Position numbers and translations under genes: made by a program. The notes beneath the pieces were generated by a model. The model saw nothing but the letters and a program-made list of their open reading frames with translations. It made no database searches and had not been told where the DNA came from. Positions 34,709 through 45,829 of a stretch of 64,000 bases of DNA are shown piece after piece. The DNA comes from Melastoma dodecandrum (Eukaryota; Streptophyta; Magnoliopsida; Myrtales; Melastomataceae), in assembly GCA_029817715.1 (NCBI GenBank), contig JARUPY010000474.1:2170001-2234000 (forward strand), written 5' to 3'. How positions within the stretch are numbered: position 1 is the first letter of the stretch; each line of letters starts with the position of its first letter.

Positions 34709-35112
34709 TATTGGGGGTTACGTGTGAAATGATTAGATAGGAAGGGAGAATGTACTAGCAAAATATAGGTTTTGTATTGTCTACGATCTTCTGTAGGAAA
34801 GATAAAACTTTATGTGGAGTTGCTGCTCCTACGAAAGATAAATACTTGGTGGAGTTCAAGTGTTTAGGCTGCAAACTATTTTCTTCTTCATTCATTTCAA
34901 ATGATTACACGTTCCTCTATATATAGGGAGGAGTAGAAGCCCAAATAACAATGGAAACCGCGCTACCTTAAATGACAGATTTAATGATCTACTTAAATAC
35001 TTCACTTAATGATATTTCCATTACTAATATTGCATTAATTGAATCATAAATTACCTTCAACATCCCTCCTAATTTATGATATTCAAGAAGTCTTTGAATG
35101 TCTTAAACTTCA
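34709..35112 (-). mobile_element. 3' end of a short-LTR copia element, cut by the gypsy element
   Basis: 34709-35062 matches the LTRs at 15150 and 19396. The next 50 bp (35063-35112) match the internal 3' end of the 15-kb element, including the purine tract 'taaattaggaggga' on the minus strand. The match stops at 35112, where gypsy LTR sequence starts. The rest of this copia copy is missing from the window. Confidence 0.85.
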
Positions 35113-35539
35113 ACAAGGACGGTCGTCGCTTCGCCCACATCACAGCCAACGTTGGCTATTGAAGGTCTCAACTTGCTGATCATCGAGTAAGCGAGGCGAT
35201 GAGGAGCACCGAGCGACGCGTTTCACAGGCGACGAGCAGCCCAACGGACGGTTACGATCTAACGGCTCAGGTCTGATAACTTGCACCCCAAGAATCACGC
35301 CTGCTCCATTACCCTACTCCATTATCTTTTCAGTTCTTCTCTGGAGAAAATAATATTTCCTTTCCTGTATCTTATCAGTGGAGGTTGATCTCAACATATC
35401 CTTCATACCCAACCATTCAGCCATTCTGCTTCATCTTCTACCCTTCCGACCATTCACACGTCACTCCATTACGCACCCACAGTGACGTCCCCATCGTTTC
35501 GGTATTGGAATAATCTATTCCGGTGCCATCCCTGTACCA
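35113..35539 (+). repeat. 5' LTR of the gypsy element, internally deleted
   Basis: It matches the 3' LTR from ACAAGGACGGTCG onward but lacks the first four bases (TGAT) and about 350 internal bases that correspond to about 39990-40345. The lost part holds the TATA box (40063-40069). It ends GTACCA at 35539. The 3' end (from 'ggaggttgatctcaac') is well conserved. Confidence 0.88.
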
Positions 35540-35542
35540 TCT

Positions 35543-35554
35543 TGGTATCAGAGC
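35543..35554 (+). other. Primer-binding site of the gypsy element
   Basis: TGGTATCAGAGC, complementary to initiator tRNA-Met, three bases after the 5' LTR. Confidence 0.9.
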
Positions 35555-35600
35555 GCACGGTTGTGTTACGCACAAGGTTGTTGTACAGTACACGGTTGTC

Positions 35601-37095
35601 AATGGCCGGAAGATTCAAACGTGGTATGACTCTTGACGAAGAACAAATTGCTCGGCTTGAGCACCAAATCACTGATCTTCAATAACAACTTCAATCGTTG
35701 AGAACCCATAATGGATCGCTTTCCCGCAGCCGATTAGATAGCGACGAAGAAGAGAATCCATGGCGTGATATTGCTCAACGTGGTTCGTCACAAGAAAACC
35801 AGCGACCCGAAAGTAGAGTCCAAACGATTAGTGTCCAGATTCCGGAATTTGAGGGAAACCTTGACCCCAAGGAGTTCATTGATTTGATGCATACGGTCGA
35901 ACACATCTTCGATTACGAGGAGATGCCCGATGATCGAAAAGTTAAGATGGCAGCGTTACGGTTGAAAAAGTACGCCAGCCTTAGGTGGGAGAACACCAAT
36001 CATCAACGTCGTAGAGAAGGACATGATAAGATCCGGACGTGATAAAAAATGAACGGGATATGACTAAGAGATTTTCGCCTGAACACTATCGGCGAGATCT
36101 TTATCTTAAGTTGGAGTCGCTTCAACAAGTCCAACGGTGTCGGAGTACACGAGGGAGTTTGAGATACTCTTGCTACAGTGCGATGTCCAAGAAGCTCTCC
36201 AGGAAACTATTGCTAGTTATCTTCGAGGACTTTAGCCACAGATTACGGATGCTATAGAGTTTCTTCAGCAGTATTGGACTTTCGACAATGTTCGAGCGCT
36301 TGCCCACAAGGTTGAGCAGCAGCAAGCGAGGAAGTCTAATACCCGCCCATTTGTGAAGGCTCCGCCTTTCAACAAGGGGAGTAGCTTCCACATAAGCCAC
36401 CTTCGACAATATCAAGGAAAGCTACACCATCGGCTACTAGACCTGAAACTAAGACGAACGAGCGAGATCCTGTTTGTCGTTGTTTCAAATGCCAAGGGGC
36501 AGGACACATGGCGTCGGAGTGTCCCTCAAGGAGAAATGTTGTCATCAAAGAGTTGTCTGATGTAGAAGAAGAGTTTGATGAGAACGTTGATCCTATTTGG
36601 AATCAAGAGTTGCTAGTCGCTCGCAAGGCTTTGAATGCAACACCAGTTCGCAAGGAAAACAAACGTGAGCGCATCTTTCATACTAGGTGTACCGTTAAGG
36701 ATAAAGTTTGTTTGGTCATTGTAGACAGCGGGAGTTGCACCAACGCGGTCTCTAGAACCATGATAGAAAAGCTCAAGTTGCCCGTAGCACCACATCCTCA
36801 TCCTTATCACCTACAATGGCCTAGCAAGGACAATGATGTTCGTGTGACGCAACAGCGAGTCCCTTTCTTGATTGGGAAAAGCTACAGGGATGAAGTTATC
36901 TGCGATGTGATTCCGATGGATACGTGCCATTTGCTCCTAGGAAGACCGTGGCAATTCGATCGATGTGCACAACATGATGAGTATCGTAATACCTATTCCA
37001 TTAGAGTCGACGAAAAAAAGGTCATTTTGATGCCATTAACCGCCTCACCAAGCGAAGCACCTATCAACCAGTCGCCCGCTCAAGTGATCAAGTGA
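35601..37095 (+). pseudogene. gag: Gypsy gag and protease, disrupted
   Basis: The frame opens at 35601 ('MAGRFKRGMTLDEEQIARLE'), stops near 35683, continues at 35698-36042 with the capsid ('FEGNLDPKEFIDLMHTVEHI', 'KMAALRLKKYASLRWENT'), and is then broken by stops and shifts. The intact zinc knuckle 'CFKCQGAGHMASEC' is at about 36488-36529. The aspartic protease follows at 36508-37095 with the active site 'VIVDSGSCTNAVS' and the C-terminal 'HLLLGRPWQFDR'. At least three lesions prevent a full Gag. Confidence 0.85.
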
Positions 37096-37189
37096 ATGGA
37101 GTTAATTCAGGCGATGCACGAAAGCAAGGATGTTTACTTTTTGGTTCTGGTCGAAGCAACCCAGGATCAACCGTTGGACGTACCGAAGC

Positions 37190-38450
37190 TTTAGTCAAGG
37201 AGTTTAAGGATGTGTTCCCAGAGGAGTTACCGGTCGAACTACCGCCCTTGAGAAGTATATAGCACCAAATCGATTTGGTTCCAAGAGCTTCCTTACCCAA
37301 CCGACCAGCTTATCGATGCAATCCCGATGAAGCGAAAGAACTTCAAAGGCAGGTCGATGAGCTACTGGAGAAAGGTTTGGTACGAGAGAGCTTGAGTCCT
37401 TGTTCAGTTCTAGCTATATTAGTGCCAAAGAAAGATGGCACATGGAGAATATGCATGGACAGTCGAGCGATCAACATGATAACGGTGAAGTATCGTTTTC
37501 CTATTCCTTGACTAGATGACTTGTTAGATGAGTTGCATGGAGCGCAGGTGTTTTCGAAAGTAGACTTGCAAAGTGGCTACCAGTAGATCCGAATGAAGAA
37601 AGGTGATGAGTGGAAGACGGCCTTGGTGATGCCCTTTGGTTTGTCTAACGCGCCCAGCACGTTCATGCGACTAATGACCCATGTCTTGCAACCATTCATG
37701 GGAAGTTCGTGGTTGTCTACTTCGACGACATTCTCATCTACAGCTGCAGTCTCGACGAGTATGTTGAGCATCTTCGCACAGTGTTTCGCACACTTCGTGG
37801 CGAGAAGCTATACGAGAATCTTAAGAAATGTGAGTTCTTCCAACCCAGTGTAGTATTCCTTGGTTTTGTAGTGTCAAGCAAAGGAATCAAGGTTGATGAA
37901 AGCAAGATCGAAGCGATCAGGGAGTGACCAATGCCAAGGAGTTTCCACAACGTTCAGAGTTTCCATGGGTTAGCGTCGTTCTACAGGAAATTCATTCGAG
38001 GTTTCAGCTCGATCGCAGCCCCTCTCACCAAGAGTCTAGAAGGAGAGAAGTTTGACTGGACTTTAGCTGCGCAAGCTAGTTTCGAGCGACTGAAAGAGTG
38101 TCTAAGTGAATCACCCGTTCTCGCCTTACTGACTTTGCGTGGATGTTCGAAGTCGAATGCGACGCATCTGGAGTTAGAATAAGAGGAGTGTTGATGCAGA
38201 AAGGGAGTCCCATCGCTTACTTCAGCGAGAAGCTCAATGGTGCGAAACTGAACTACTCGACGTATGACAAGGAGTTCCTAGCTATCGTCCGAGTTTTGGA
38301 GACGTAGAGCCACTACCTTCTCTGTAGAGAGTTCGTGCTACATACTGATCATGAAGCTCTCAAGTACATCAATGGTCAGCACAAACACAGCCGGCGACAT
38401 CCAAATGGGTAGAGTTCCTTCAATCTTTCACTTTCATGCTCAAGCATAAA
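37190..38450 (+). pseudogene. pol: Gypsy reverse transcriptase and RNase H, disrupted
   Basis: Recognisable blocks: '[20 protein letters not shown]' then '[20 protein letters not shown]' (37275-37511), a stop near 37511, 'VFSKVDLQSGYQ' with the first catalytic Asp, another stop, '[15 protein letters not shown]' (37630-37680), a 1-nt loss near 37700, and '[14 protein letters not shown]' with the catalytic YFDD box. The connection and RNase H part ('FYRKFIRGFSSIAAPLTKSL', '[20 protein letters not shown]', '[10 protein letters not shown]') continue to about 38380 in several frames. The catalytic residues are intact, so decay is by stops and indels. Confidence 0.85.
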
Positions 38451-39720
38451 CTAGGAGCGAAGAATGTAGTTGCTAACGCCCTTTCAAGGAAGACAGTTTT
38501 GCTGTCCGTAATGGAGACCAAGCTCATTGGTTTTGAGTACCTGAAGGACCTATATAAGGGCGACGAAGATTTTGGAGGAGTCTTCGCCCAATGCAGCACT
38601 CAGGCGATTGATCGGTTCCACTAGGTGAATGGATTTCTCTTTCACGACTCTAAGTTGTGCATTCCCAGGAGTTTGACGCGAGAGCTACTCATTTGAGAAG
38701 TCCATGGAGAAGGAATCGCCAGACATTTTAGAGTCGACATGACATTGTCGATACTTCAGGAGAATTTCTAATGGCCTCAGATGGAGAAGCGATGAGTCTT
38801 ATCTCGAGATGTACTATCTGCCACCAGGCGAAGCGCCGAGTCCAATCCCAAGGATTGTATACCCCACTTCCAGTTCCTGAGCGACCATGGGAGCATGTGA
38901 GTATGGATTGTGTGTTGGGATTACCCAGGACGCAACAAAGGAAGGATTCGATTATGGTTGTGGTCAATTGATTCTCGAAGATGGCACACTTCATTCCATG
39001 CCAGAAAACAGGCGATGCAACCAACGTAGCGGATTTATATTTTCGAGAAGTGCTGACGTTGCATGGAGTGCCCAAGTCGATCGTATCAGATCGGGACGTG
39101 AAGTTCCTAAGCTACTTTTGGAAGACGTTGTGGTACAAGTTGGGAACTAAGCTCGTCTTCAGCACGGCGTACCATCCGCAGACCGACAGACAAATAGAGG
39201 TTGTTAATCGAACTATGGCTGCGATTCTTCGAACCTTGGTCTCGAAGAACCAAAATGATTGGGATGTGAAGCTTGCTCATGCTGAGTTCGCCTACAACAG
39301 AGCCCCGAGTTCAACAACCAAGTTCTCACCCTTTGAGGTAGTCTATGGCCTCAATCCTATAATTCCTGTTGATCTAATACCTTTACCAAGTGTGAAGACA
39401 GTCAGCCGAGATGCCGAAGAGCGCGCTAAGAAGATGAGATTACTCCATGAGAAGATTCGTGCTCAGATCGAGAAAGCTAATCGTCGATATTAGGAGAGAG
39501 CAAATCGCGGAAGGAATGAACGATTCCCCGCAAAGAGGAAGAAAAAACTGATTCCTCGAGTAGAATGCCCTTTCAAGATCATCGAGCACATCAACGACAA
39601 CACCTACAAGGTTGATCTCCCAGGAGAGTATGGAGTTTCTGCCAATTTCAATGTCAAGGATCTCATTCTGTACGAAGACGATGATCATATGAGTTTGAGG
39701 ACAAACTCTCTTCAACAAGG
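38451..39720 (+). pseudogene. pol: Gypsy integrase, disrupted
   Basis: The zinc-binding part is broken (to about 38830, 'CTICHQAKRRVQSQGLYTPL'). The core is well preserved: Asp in 'VSMDCVLGLP' (38903), Asp in 'SIVSDRDVKFL' (39085) and Glu in 'RQIEVVNRTM' (39195), on the frame 38981-39493 after a stop at 38971. The C-terminal SH3-like part ('CPFKIIEHINDNTYKVDLPG', 39568-39630) and 'RTNSLQQGEDDT' run up to the 3' LTR. Only a few stops separate it from a full domain. Confidence 0.85.
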
Positions 39721-39726
39721 GGAGGA
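39716..39726 (+). other. Polypurine tract of the gypsy element
   Basis: AAGGGGAGGA directly before the TGATAC start of the 3' LTR. Confidence 0.75.
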
Positions 39727-40507
39727 TGATACAAGGACGGTCGTCGCTTCGCCCACATCACAACCAACGTTGCCTATTGGAGGTCTCAACTTGTTGATCA
39801 TCGAGTAAGCGAGGCGATAAGGAGCATCGAACAATGCGTCTCTCAGGCGACGAGCATCCCAAAGGACGGTTACGATCTAATAGCTCAGGTCTGACAACTT
39901 GTACCCCAAGAGTCGCACCTGCTCCACTACCCTGCTCCATTATCTTTTCAGATCTTGTCGGGAGGAAATAATATTTCATTTCCTCATTTTCTGATCATGT
40001 CCTTTAGTTTTATTTCCCTTATCTTTTATTTCGTTTCATTTATTGTCTTTCTATAGGCAGCGTATATAAGCCCTTGCATTGTAAGAGTGAACTGAGAGGA
40101 ATTGAGACTTTTAAAATTCAGATTAAACTTTAGTCTTTGTATCAGAAGAAGTGGATTCTCTTTCAAACGTTCTTCATTTAGTGGATTCCAAGTACAGATT
40201 GAGTAGGGTGTATCAACCGGTGGTGGTGTGCCTGTATCCTCCGTGTTGTTCCTCGCCCTCGTTCTTGTTCACGGTTGTGTGTCTGTATCCGTGCGACAGG
40301 CGAGTTCTATCCGAGTCTTCTTTTCACGGTGGTGTATCAGTATCCGTGGAGGTTGATCTCAACCTATCCTTCATACCTAGCCATTCTGCCATTCCGCTTC
40401 ATCTTCTACCCTTCCGACCATTCACACGTCACTTTATTACGCACCCACAGTGACGTCCCCATCGTTTCGGTATTGAAATAAGCTATTCCGGTGCCATCCC
40501 CGTATCA
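39727..40507 (+). repeat. 3' LTR of the gypsy element (full length)
   Basis: It begins TGATAC and ends GTATCA, a 6-bp terminal inverted repeat. It holds a TATA box at 40063-40069 (TATATAA) and the likely start region after 'gcccttgcattgtaag'. Length is 781 bp against 427 bp for the deleted 5' LTR. Confidence 0.9.
40063..40069 (+). promoter_or_regulatory. TATA box of the gypsy 3' LTR
   Basis: TATATAA in 'gcgtatataagcccttgc'. It is missing from the 5' LTR. Because the 3' LTR faces the MOS2-like gene 1.3 kb away on the same strand, it could act as an outward promoter; this is inference. Confidence 0.55.
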
Positions 40508-40907
40508 TGAGATGTGCAGGTGAAGACGTCGTCCGAGGAAAATCTCCAAACACTTAGTTAGTCATTTTAAGGCATGCAAGCAAGTCACTTATAAGTGCAT
40601 AGCCTTTTAGTCTGTGTTGTATAATGTTGACCGAGCATCACCTTCAGTAATCGCTACTACGTTTCGTTTTAGTGATAATCATCCAAATTCCGGGTGAGAG
40701 AGGACGTAGGCAAAACTTATCGAACCACTATAAAATTCTTTGTGTCATAAGAATCATTTCGATATTCGTTCCATACGTCCTATTTCATAGAAGCTTGTTC
40801 GCAAGTCTCTGTTTTACATGAGTTATCTTCCGCCATAGAGTTTATCGAAAATGAGTTAAAAATCTTTAATTGAACTTTCACACTAATTCACCCCATCATA
40901 CTGTAAT
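40508..40907 (+). repeat. Fragment of a SIRE-type LTR (3' end)
   Basis: From about 40600 it matches the end of the 1-1304 LTR: 'gataatcatccaaattc', 'ggtgagagaggacgtaggc', 'gaaccactataaaattctt', 'gagttaaaaatctttaattg' and 'cactaattcacccc'. It ends near 40907 where LTR sequence stops. The upstream part of the LTR and all internal sequence are missing. It joins the gypsy 3' LTR directly. Confidence 0.8.
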
Positions 40908-41400
40908 CAAAAAGTTTTTTTTCATCGTGTGACTAATCGGTAAAAAAACATTGCTCATTATATGTACATGCAAAATGTATGTTTATGACATTATTGTTTA
41001 AGCTAACTTCATATTTCGCCGATAATATATTTTATTATACAATTATAAGTCCCCCAACTTTTATTCTCTCAAGTTAATTGGCCCATCAGGACTTCGTCAC
41101 GTGACGTGCTGACGTGATATTTTGGATATAAATGAAAACATTGGAAGTCCCATATAAAACGAATGAAGATATAAAAAAATTCGAACAAAATGCTTGCTTC
41201 TCTTCTTTTGGGGGTTGAATCGCGAAATTAGCCGCAGTCAATTAAAGCCTAAATACAAGAAAAAAGGTGTATTCGGTGCATTACCTATTTTTATTAGAGG
41301 TGACCGACTATGTGTCGTCGTCATTTTTTTAAAATTTTTCTGTTCACCAAACCCCTTTTTAACCAAAGAGAAAGTGCCCGCTGGCTTCTCGACGGCAGCC
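40908..41400 (+). promoter_or_regulatory. Promoter region of the MOS2-like gene with a palindromic G-box
   Basis: A ten-base palindrome GTCACGTGAC at 41096-41105 (CACGTG 41098-41103) is followed by 'gtgctgacgtgatat', two more ACGT cores. Such elements bind bZIP/bHLH factors. It is about 300 bp before the start codon. Confidence 0.4.
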
Positions 41401-42798
41401 ATGAAATTGTCATTCAGCGCCGCCAAGAAAGCCCCAAAACTCCCCCTAAAGCCTCCCCTCCGATTCTCCTCCGGCGTCGACGGCGACGATGACGCTCGCA
41501 TCCCTGCCGAAAGCCGGACCTCGTCTCGCCAATACGTCACCGAGTTCGACCCCAATAATCAAAACCTAACCGACCACTCCAAAACCCTAATCATCCCCCC
41601 TAAGCCCAATGAATGGCGCCCCTCGAAGCGGATGAAGAATCTCGAAGCCCCCTTTAAGGAACATGCTGACCCCTCCGATCTTGCCAGGTTTGAGTCCTCC
41701 TCGCTGACCAAATCCCTCGAGGACGAGGCCAAGTCCGGGCTGAGTTACGGCCTTACCATCCGACAGAATCCCGCACCAAAGATAGATGTATCGGATCAAG
41801 GTGGGAACTTGATCGACGATGAGTGCGAGGAAGAGAGGGAGGATCTTAGGGAGCAGTTGGGTAAGCTTGGGGATGACCCCGGGGTGAAGGAGTATGAGGA
41901 CGTGGCCGTGGAGGATTTCGCCAAGGCACTGATGGCGGGGTACGGGTGGAAGGAAGGGATGGGGATTGGGCGGAATGTCAAGGCCGATGTCAAGGTGAAG
42001 CAGATTGAGAAGAGGGGGGGAAGGGAAGGGTTAGGTTTTAAGGAGTTCGACGTCAAGTTATCAGCAAAATCACGGGATTCAAAGGAATTGCCACACGAGG
42101 AGCTTGAGCCAACAAAAGTGATGCCTGATTCTAGAGGGGAGGAGAGTGGGGTTCGTATTGGAGCAATTGTAAGAGTAGTTGGGGGTAGCAGGCAGGATTT
42201 GATAGGGTTGAAGGGTAAAGTCGTGGAAGTTAGGGGGAGCAGGGGATCTGTTGTTTTGACGATTAATAAGTTGAACGAGGAAGTTATGGTCAGGCTCAGG
42301 GATGTTGCTGAATTGGGTTCAGCAGAAGAAGAGAGGTGCCTGAGGAAGCTGAAGGACTTGGGAATAAGTACTCGTAGTAATGGAAGTACAAAGAGAGGTA
42401 GAGCTGAGGCAGGAAGTGTTGGTGGCCAAAGAGGGTGGTTGATGACCCATATAAGGGTTAGAGTAATTAGCAAGGAACTGAAAGGGGGTCAGTTGTATAA
42501 AAAGAAAGGCGAGGTGGTCGATGTTGTTGGTCCGAGGAGCTGCAATATACTGATGGACGAGGACAAAGAACTTGTGCAAGACATTGATCAGGACTATCTG
42601 GAAACTGCGTTGCCCAAGCGTGGAGGACCTGTCTTTGTTTTGTCCGGTCGGTATAAGGGGGTTCTTGGTAATCTTGTGGAGAGGGATTTGGATAAGGAAA
42701 CTGGTGTCGTGCATGATTTTGACACTCACAAGTTGCTTAATGTGCGCCTCGAGCAAATTGCTGAGTACCTGGGTGACCCGTCCATGGTCAGAAAGTGA
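41401..42798 (+). CDS. MOS2: MOS2-like G-patch and KOW domain protein
   Basis: An intronless frame of 465 residues from ATG 41401. The same frame is open upstream to 41194, but the family begins with 'MKLSFSAAKK', so I chose 41401. Residues 170-215 form a G-patch ('EDFAKALMAGYGWKEGMGIG', 'KRGGREGLGF'), followed by a KOW domain near 245-285 ('GAIVRVVGGSRQDLIGLKGK') and a second KOW near residue 345 onward ('VISKELKGGQLYKKKGEVVD'), with 'PVFVLSGRYKGVLGNLVERD' near the end. Arabidopsis MOS2 (462 residues, also intronless) is a nuclear RNA-binding protein needed for innate immunity and for microRNA processing. Length, domain order and lack of introns agree. Function here is inferred from the family. 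Confidence 0.93.
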   Translation: MKLSFSAAKKAPKLPLKPPLRFSSGVDGDDDARIPAESRTSSRQYVTEFDPNNQNLTDHSKTLIIPPKPNEWRPSKRMKNLEAPFKEHADPSDLARFESSSLTKSLEDEAKSGLSYGLTIRQNPAPKIDVSDQGGNLIDDECEEEREDLREQLGKLGDDPGVKEYEDVAVEDFAKALMAGYGWKEGMGIGRNVKADVKVKQIEKRGGREGLGFKEFDVKLSAKSRDSKELPHEELEPTKVMPDSRGEESGVRIGAIVRVVGGSRQDLIGLKGKVVEVRGSRGSVVLTINKLNEEVMVRLRDVAELGSAEEERCLRKLKDLGISTRSNGSTKRGRAEAGSVGGQRGWLMTHIRVRVISKELKGGQLYKKKGEVVDVVGPRSCNILMDEDKELVQDIDQDYLETALPKRGGPVFVLSGRYKGVLGNLVERDLDKETGVVHDFDTHKLLNVRLEQIAEYLGDPSMVRK

Positions 42799-42829
42799 TG
42801 AGGGTGCTTGCATTGCTGGCAGGGGAATT

Positions 42830-45385
42830 CAAACTTGATAGGCATTCCTTCCACTCCACCCCCTCCCTCCCTTATTTTTACTAAATAAATTGTCAGCACA
42901 GAGTTATATCTTGATGATGTAGTTCTGAGGAAAGCAATTTTTGCTATTTCCAAGATGTTTAGATTCTCCCTCTCTCCATTAGATGATGCTTATGTGACAG
43001 GAGGCTACTGTGTTTTGTTTTGGTTTTTGTTTTTTGATGTTCAACCGTGGATATATACACAGGAAAAAGCCCAGATCTTAATAATGGATGGTATTGCATG
43101 GGATTGATTTAACTGGTAGTTTTACTTTGAAGTGGTTTGACTGGCCTTACCTTCGAATTCATTGCTAAGGAGGAGAAACGATAACGAAACTGCTTCTGTT
43201 GAGGTGTTATCATGTAGTGATGGTTGTAGTAATTTCTTTGTTCCAGCTTTGGCGATAGTGCATGTAACACCTTTTCTTTTTGTGTTTCAATTCAATATAA
43301 AGACCAAGTTCTGGTGTCATGTTGTAGCTGTTGGTTAACACCATTTAACTCTTCAATATGTGGTATCTGCTTAAGAATTAAGATAAAGTACAGACTATCC
43401 TAGTGCATCTAGTTTTTGTTGCAAATGACCAGTTCTGTGCCTCACCCTCTTTTAACCAAATTAGCCGTAGCTCATTGCTAATCGAATGTTGCTAGAGCCA
43501 GAATATGCATTGAGCATATCAGGCATTGCAATCTTAAATGTTAGATAAGCCCATATTTTCCTCTAAGAGTAAACAATTGCCTAGGCACCTATATATCAGG
43601 TGAGGAGAGGCATCAATGCCTCTTTGACTTCAAGCATGTGCCTGGGACCAACCTGCTGAGGCTTCAAGGCCGCAAAATGTTATAAACCTGCAAATACACA
43701 ACATGTACTCTGGTGCCTTGCCCGGTAACTTTTACTTTATGTAGGTTTGTAGTACCTTGAAACCTTGGTGTTGTCCTAGGTGGTGCCTTTACAATGGTGC
43801 CTCATCGTGGAACGAAGAGGCACTGAGGTGTTCGGCTCGCCTCATTCGAGGTGCCTGAACACCTTTGACATCATTGGAAACAATCTTTTCTCGTGTTCTG
43901 CCCTTTGAATTGTTAAATGAAATATATTGAAACTAGTAAAGCCAACTGGTCAGCAAGTGGAAAATCTCGGTTTCCGAGAGCTGAGATTGTACAACAGTTT
44001 TAACCTAAGATCTCCTTTCCTTCGGTTGCAGAACTTCAACCTCATAATCTGTCCCATCACAGTTGAAACAGAATAGTTAGCCATGATTTAAAGCTGACAA
44101 AGTATGTAACCTTGATGCTGATTTGTTGCTATTCTCTGAATGATGTTGAATTACTGTCATGCATGACTTTCATCCCGATATTTACACATGATACTCACTA
44201 TCTCTTGGCTTTTCACAGTGGAAGGATAACAACCTCGAAGTTGGATGAAGACAACGCCCGCCTGGGCAGCAGTTTCTTTTAATGGACTAGGTCATCTCCT
44301 GCATTTGATGAATTGCGGGGCAAATACAAATTTCGCCTGAAGCATCCCAAGTTCCTGCAATCAACTCTGGTGACTGTATTTGCAAAGCCTTGACAGACTG
44401 ACGGTTTGATCCGTGATTGAAGTGCCCTCCACACAAATATTTCCCTATACATTGTCATTACCTCATGATTTAGTTCCAGTGGCATATCCTCTTCCCTTTC
44501 GCTATACTCCCTTTTCCTTCAGGATCTTGCCTCTCCTCAAGAGTTGAACCCCCGCAATATGCAGAAAGGTGCGTGTGGAGTAACTTTTATGGTGTTTCCC
44601 TCTGGCAGTGCCTAGAATCATATTGATGTTTCCACAATTTATACATCGGTGTTATTTTCTTTCTAGGTTACTTAGGCTGCTGCTGTTGTAATAGTATCTA
44701 GAAAACAATGACACGACATTTAAACTAAAAAGTCGGTTCATTTGCGTTAGTAGATGCAGAAATAGATACACCTAATAATATTAAATGCCGTTGTTAAAAT
44801 TGACCTGGGAGATCATTCTAACTAAGTCAAATTATCAATTAATTTAATCATATTTTGGTATATATAAATAGGTTGTTCCCATTATGTCCCCTTCATAATA
44901 TATCGTTACGGAACATGGAAATGAAAAACTTAAGCCAGGAGAGAAAATTGAGATGAAGACGACACAAAGTGTTCATTTTCGTGAGAGGGACAACAAACAT
45001 GTTAATAGAGCATAATAGAGACATTTAAGAATATATTATTGGTCGTTTTTTACGCGCTTTTCCGTTCAAATCGCGAATTAAGGGGAAAAATTTGAAACTA
45101 TTTGGGTCATGTTTTTTTTAAACAAGTTTAAGTTTTCTTGATTTGCTTTTAAAAGGTGGGAAGTTTACTATATCCTTAGCTGACAAACGCGACATCTAGT
45201 GTTCTTTAGACGGGTAAGGTAATTAAACCGGCCGCATGAATAAAAAAAATAAAAAAAAATATTGAAACAAAAGTAATTCATCATCCACACTCAATGTAAG
45301 GATTCGTTTTGGACGGATCGGGTGTGAGGAGTGTCATCCAGCGCCACCAAGAAGAAAGCTTTAACCTTGCTCGTGTCCCGCCTAA
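42830..45385. other. MOS2-like 3' flank and repeat-like region
   Basis: No gene recognised. From 43575 to 43870 the sequence has many 'gaggtgcct', 'aggcacc' and 'gtgcctag' motifs on both strands ('cctaggcacctatatatcag', 'ggtggtgcctttacaatgg'), typical of an old transposon-derived repeat. The region 44270-44540 has slightly higher GC but no protein match. Confidence 0.45.
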
Positions 45386-45829
45386 TGTTAGGGATAACCG
45401 GTCACAACATTTTAATTTCTTTTGGGTATTGTAGCGAAATTAAATTATCACGTTTTCTAAATGTGAATTTACCTTTGGCATCACTATAATCGCGTATAGC
45501 ATGCGTTGCGTCATACTGTTATAGCAAAGAACAGCTTCGAATCGCCCCAACTTCTCGCTACTCGAGTGGGAGCCATTTTGCTGGCCATGGATCGATCAAG
45601 CAAATCATGTTTCGAGAAGGAACCGGTCTCCCATCAGTTGAAGAGAGACGTCATTCGAGCACAATAAGTCAGCATGATATTCCAGCGTTGGTAAAGACAT
45701 CGTAGACAGAACGAAGTGACTGCTCATTAAGGTTGTCAACTACTAACCTTCTAACCATTATCTTTACTTTTTCTGCATTTATTATTACGTTAAATTATAA
45801 GCATGCACTGTTCCATCAAAGGTAGTTGA

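Larger units (their letters stand above)
35113..40507 (+). mobile_element. Ty3/gypsy retrotransposon, nearly complete, inactivated
   Basis: LTRs at 35113-35539 and 39727-40507 flank a primer-binding site, gag, protease, reverse transcriptase, RNase H and integrase in gypsy order. Multiple stops and frameshifts break the single long frame. The integrase tail carries the 'NDNTYKVDLPGEYGVSANFN' segment typical of plant chromovirus-like elements, but I see no chromodomain. The left flank is copia and the right flank a SIRE-type LTR, without matching target duplications. Confidence 0.92.

Noticed and set aside
41796..42473. A 225-residue open frame on the minus strand across the MOS2-like gene
   Set aside because: It is antisense to a conserved domain-bearing gene, has repetitive Ser/Pro/Leu content from the codon bias of the plus strand and no family resemblance.
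44279..44485. A 68-residue minus-strand frame downstream of the MOS2-like gene
   Set aside because: It looks slightly protein-like but has no domain and no continuing exons.
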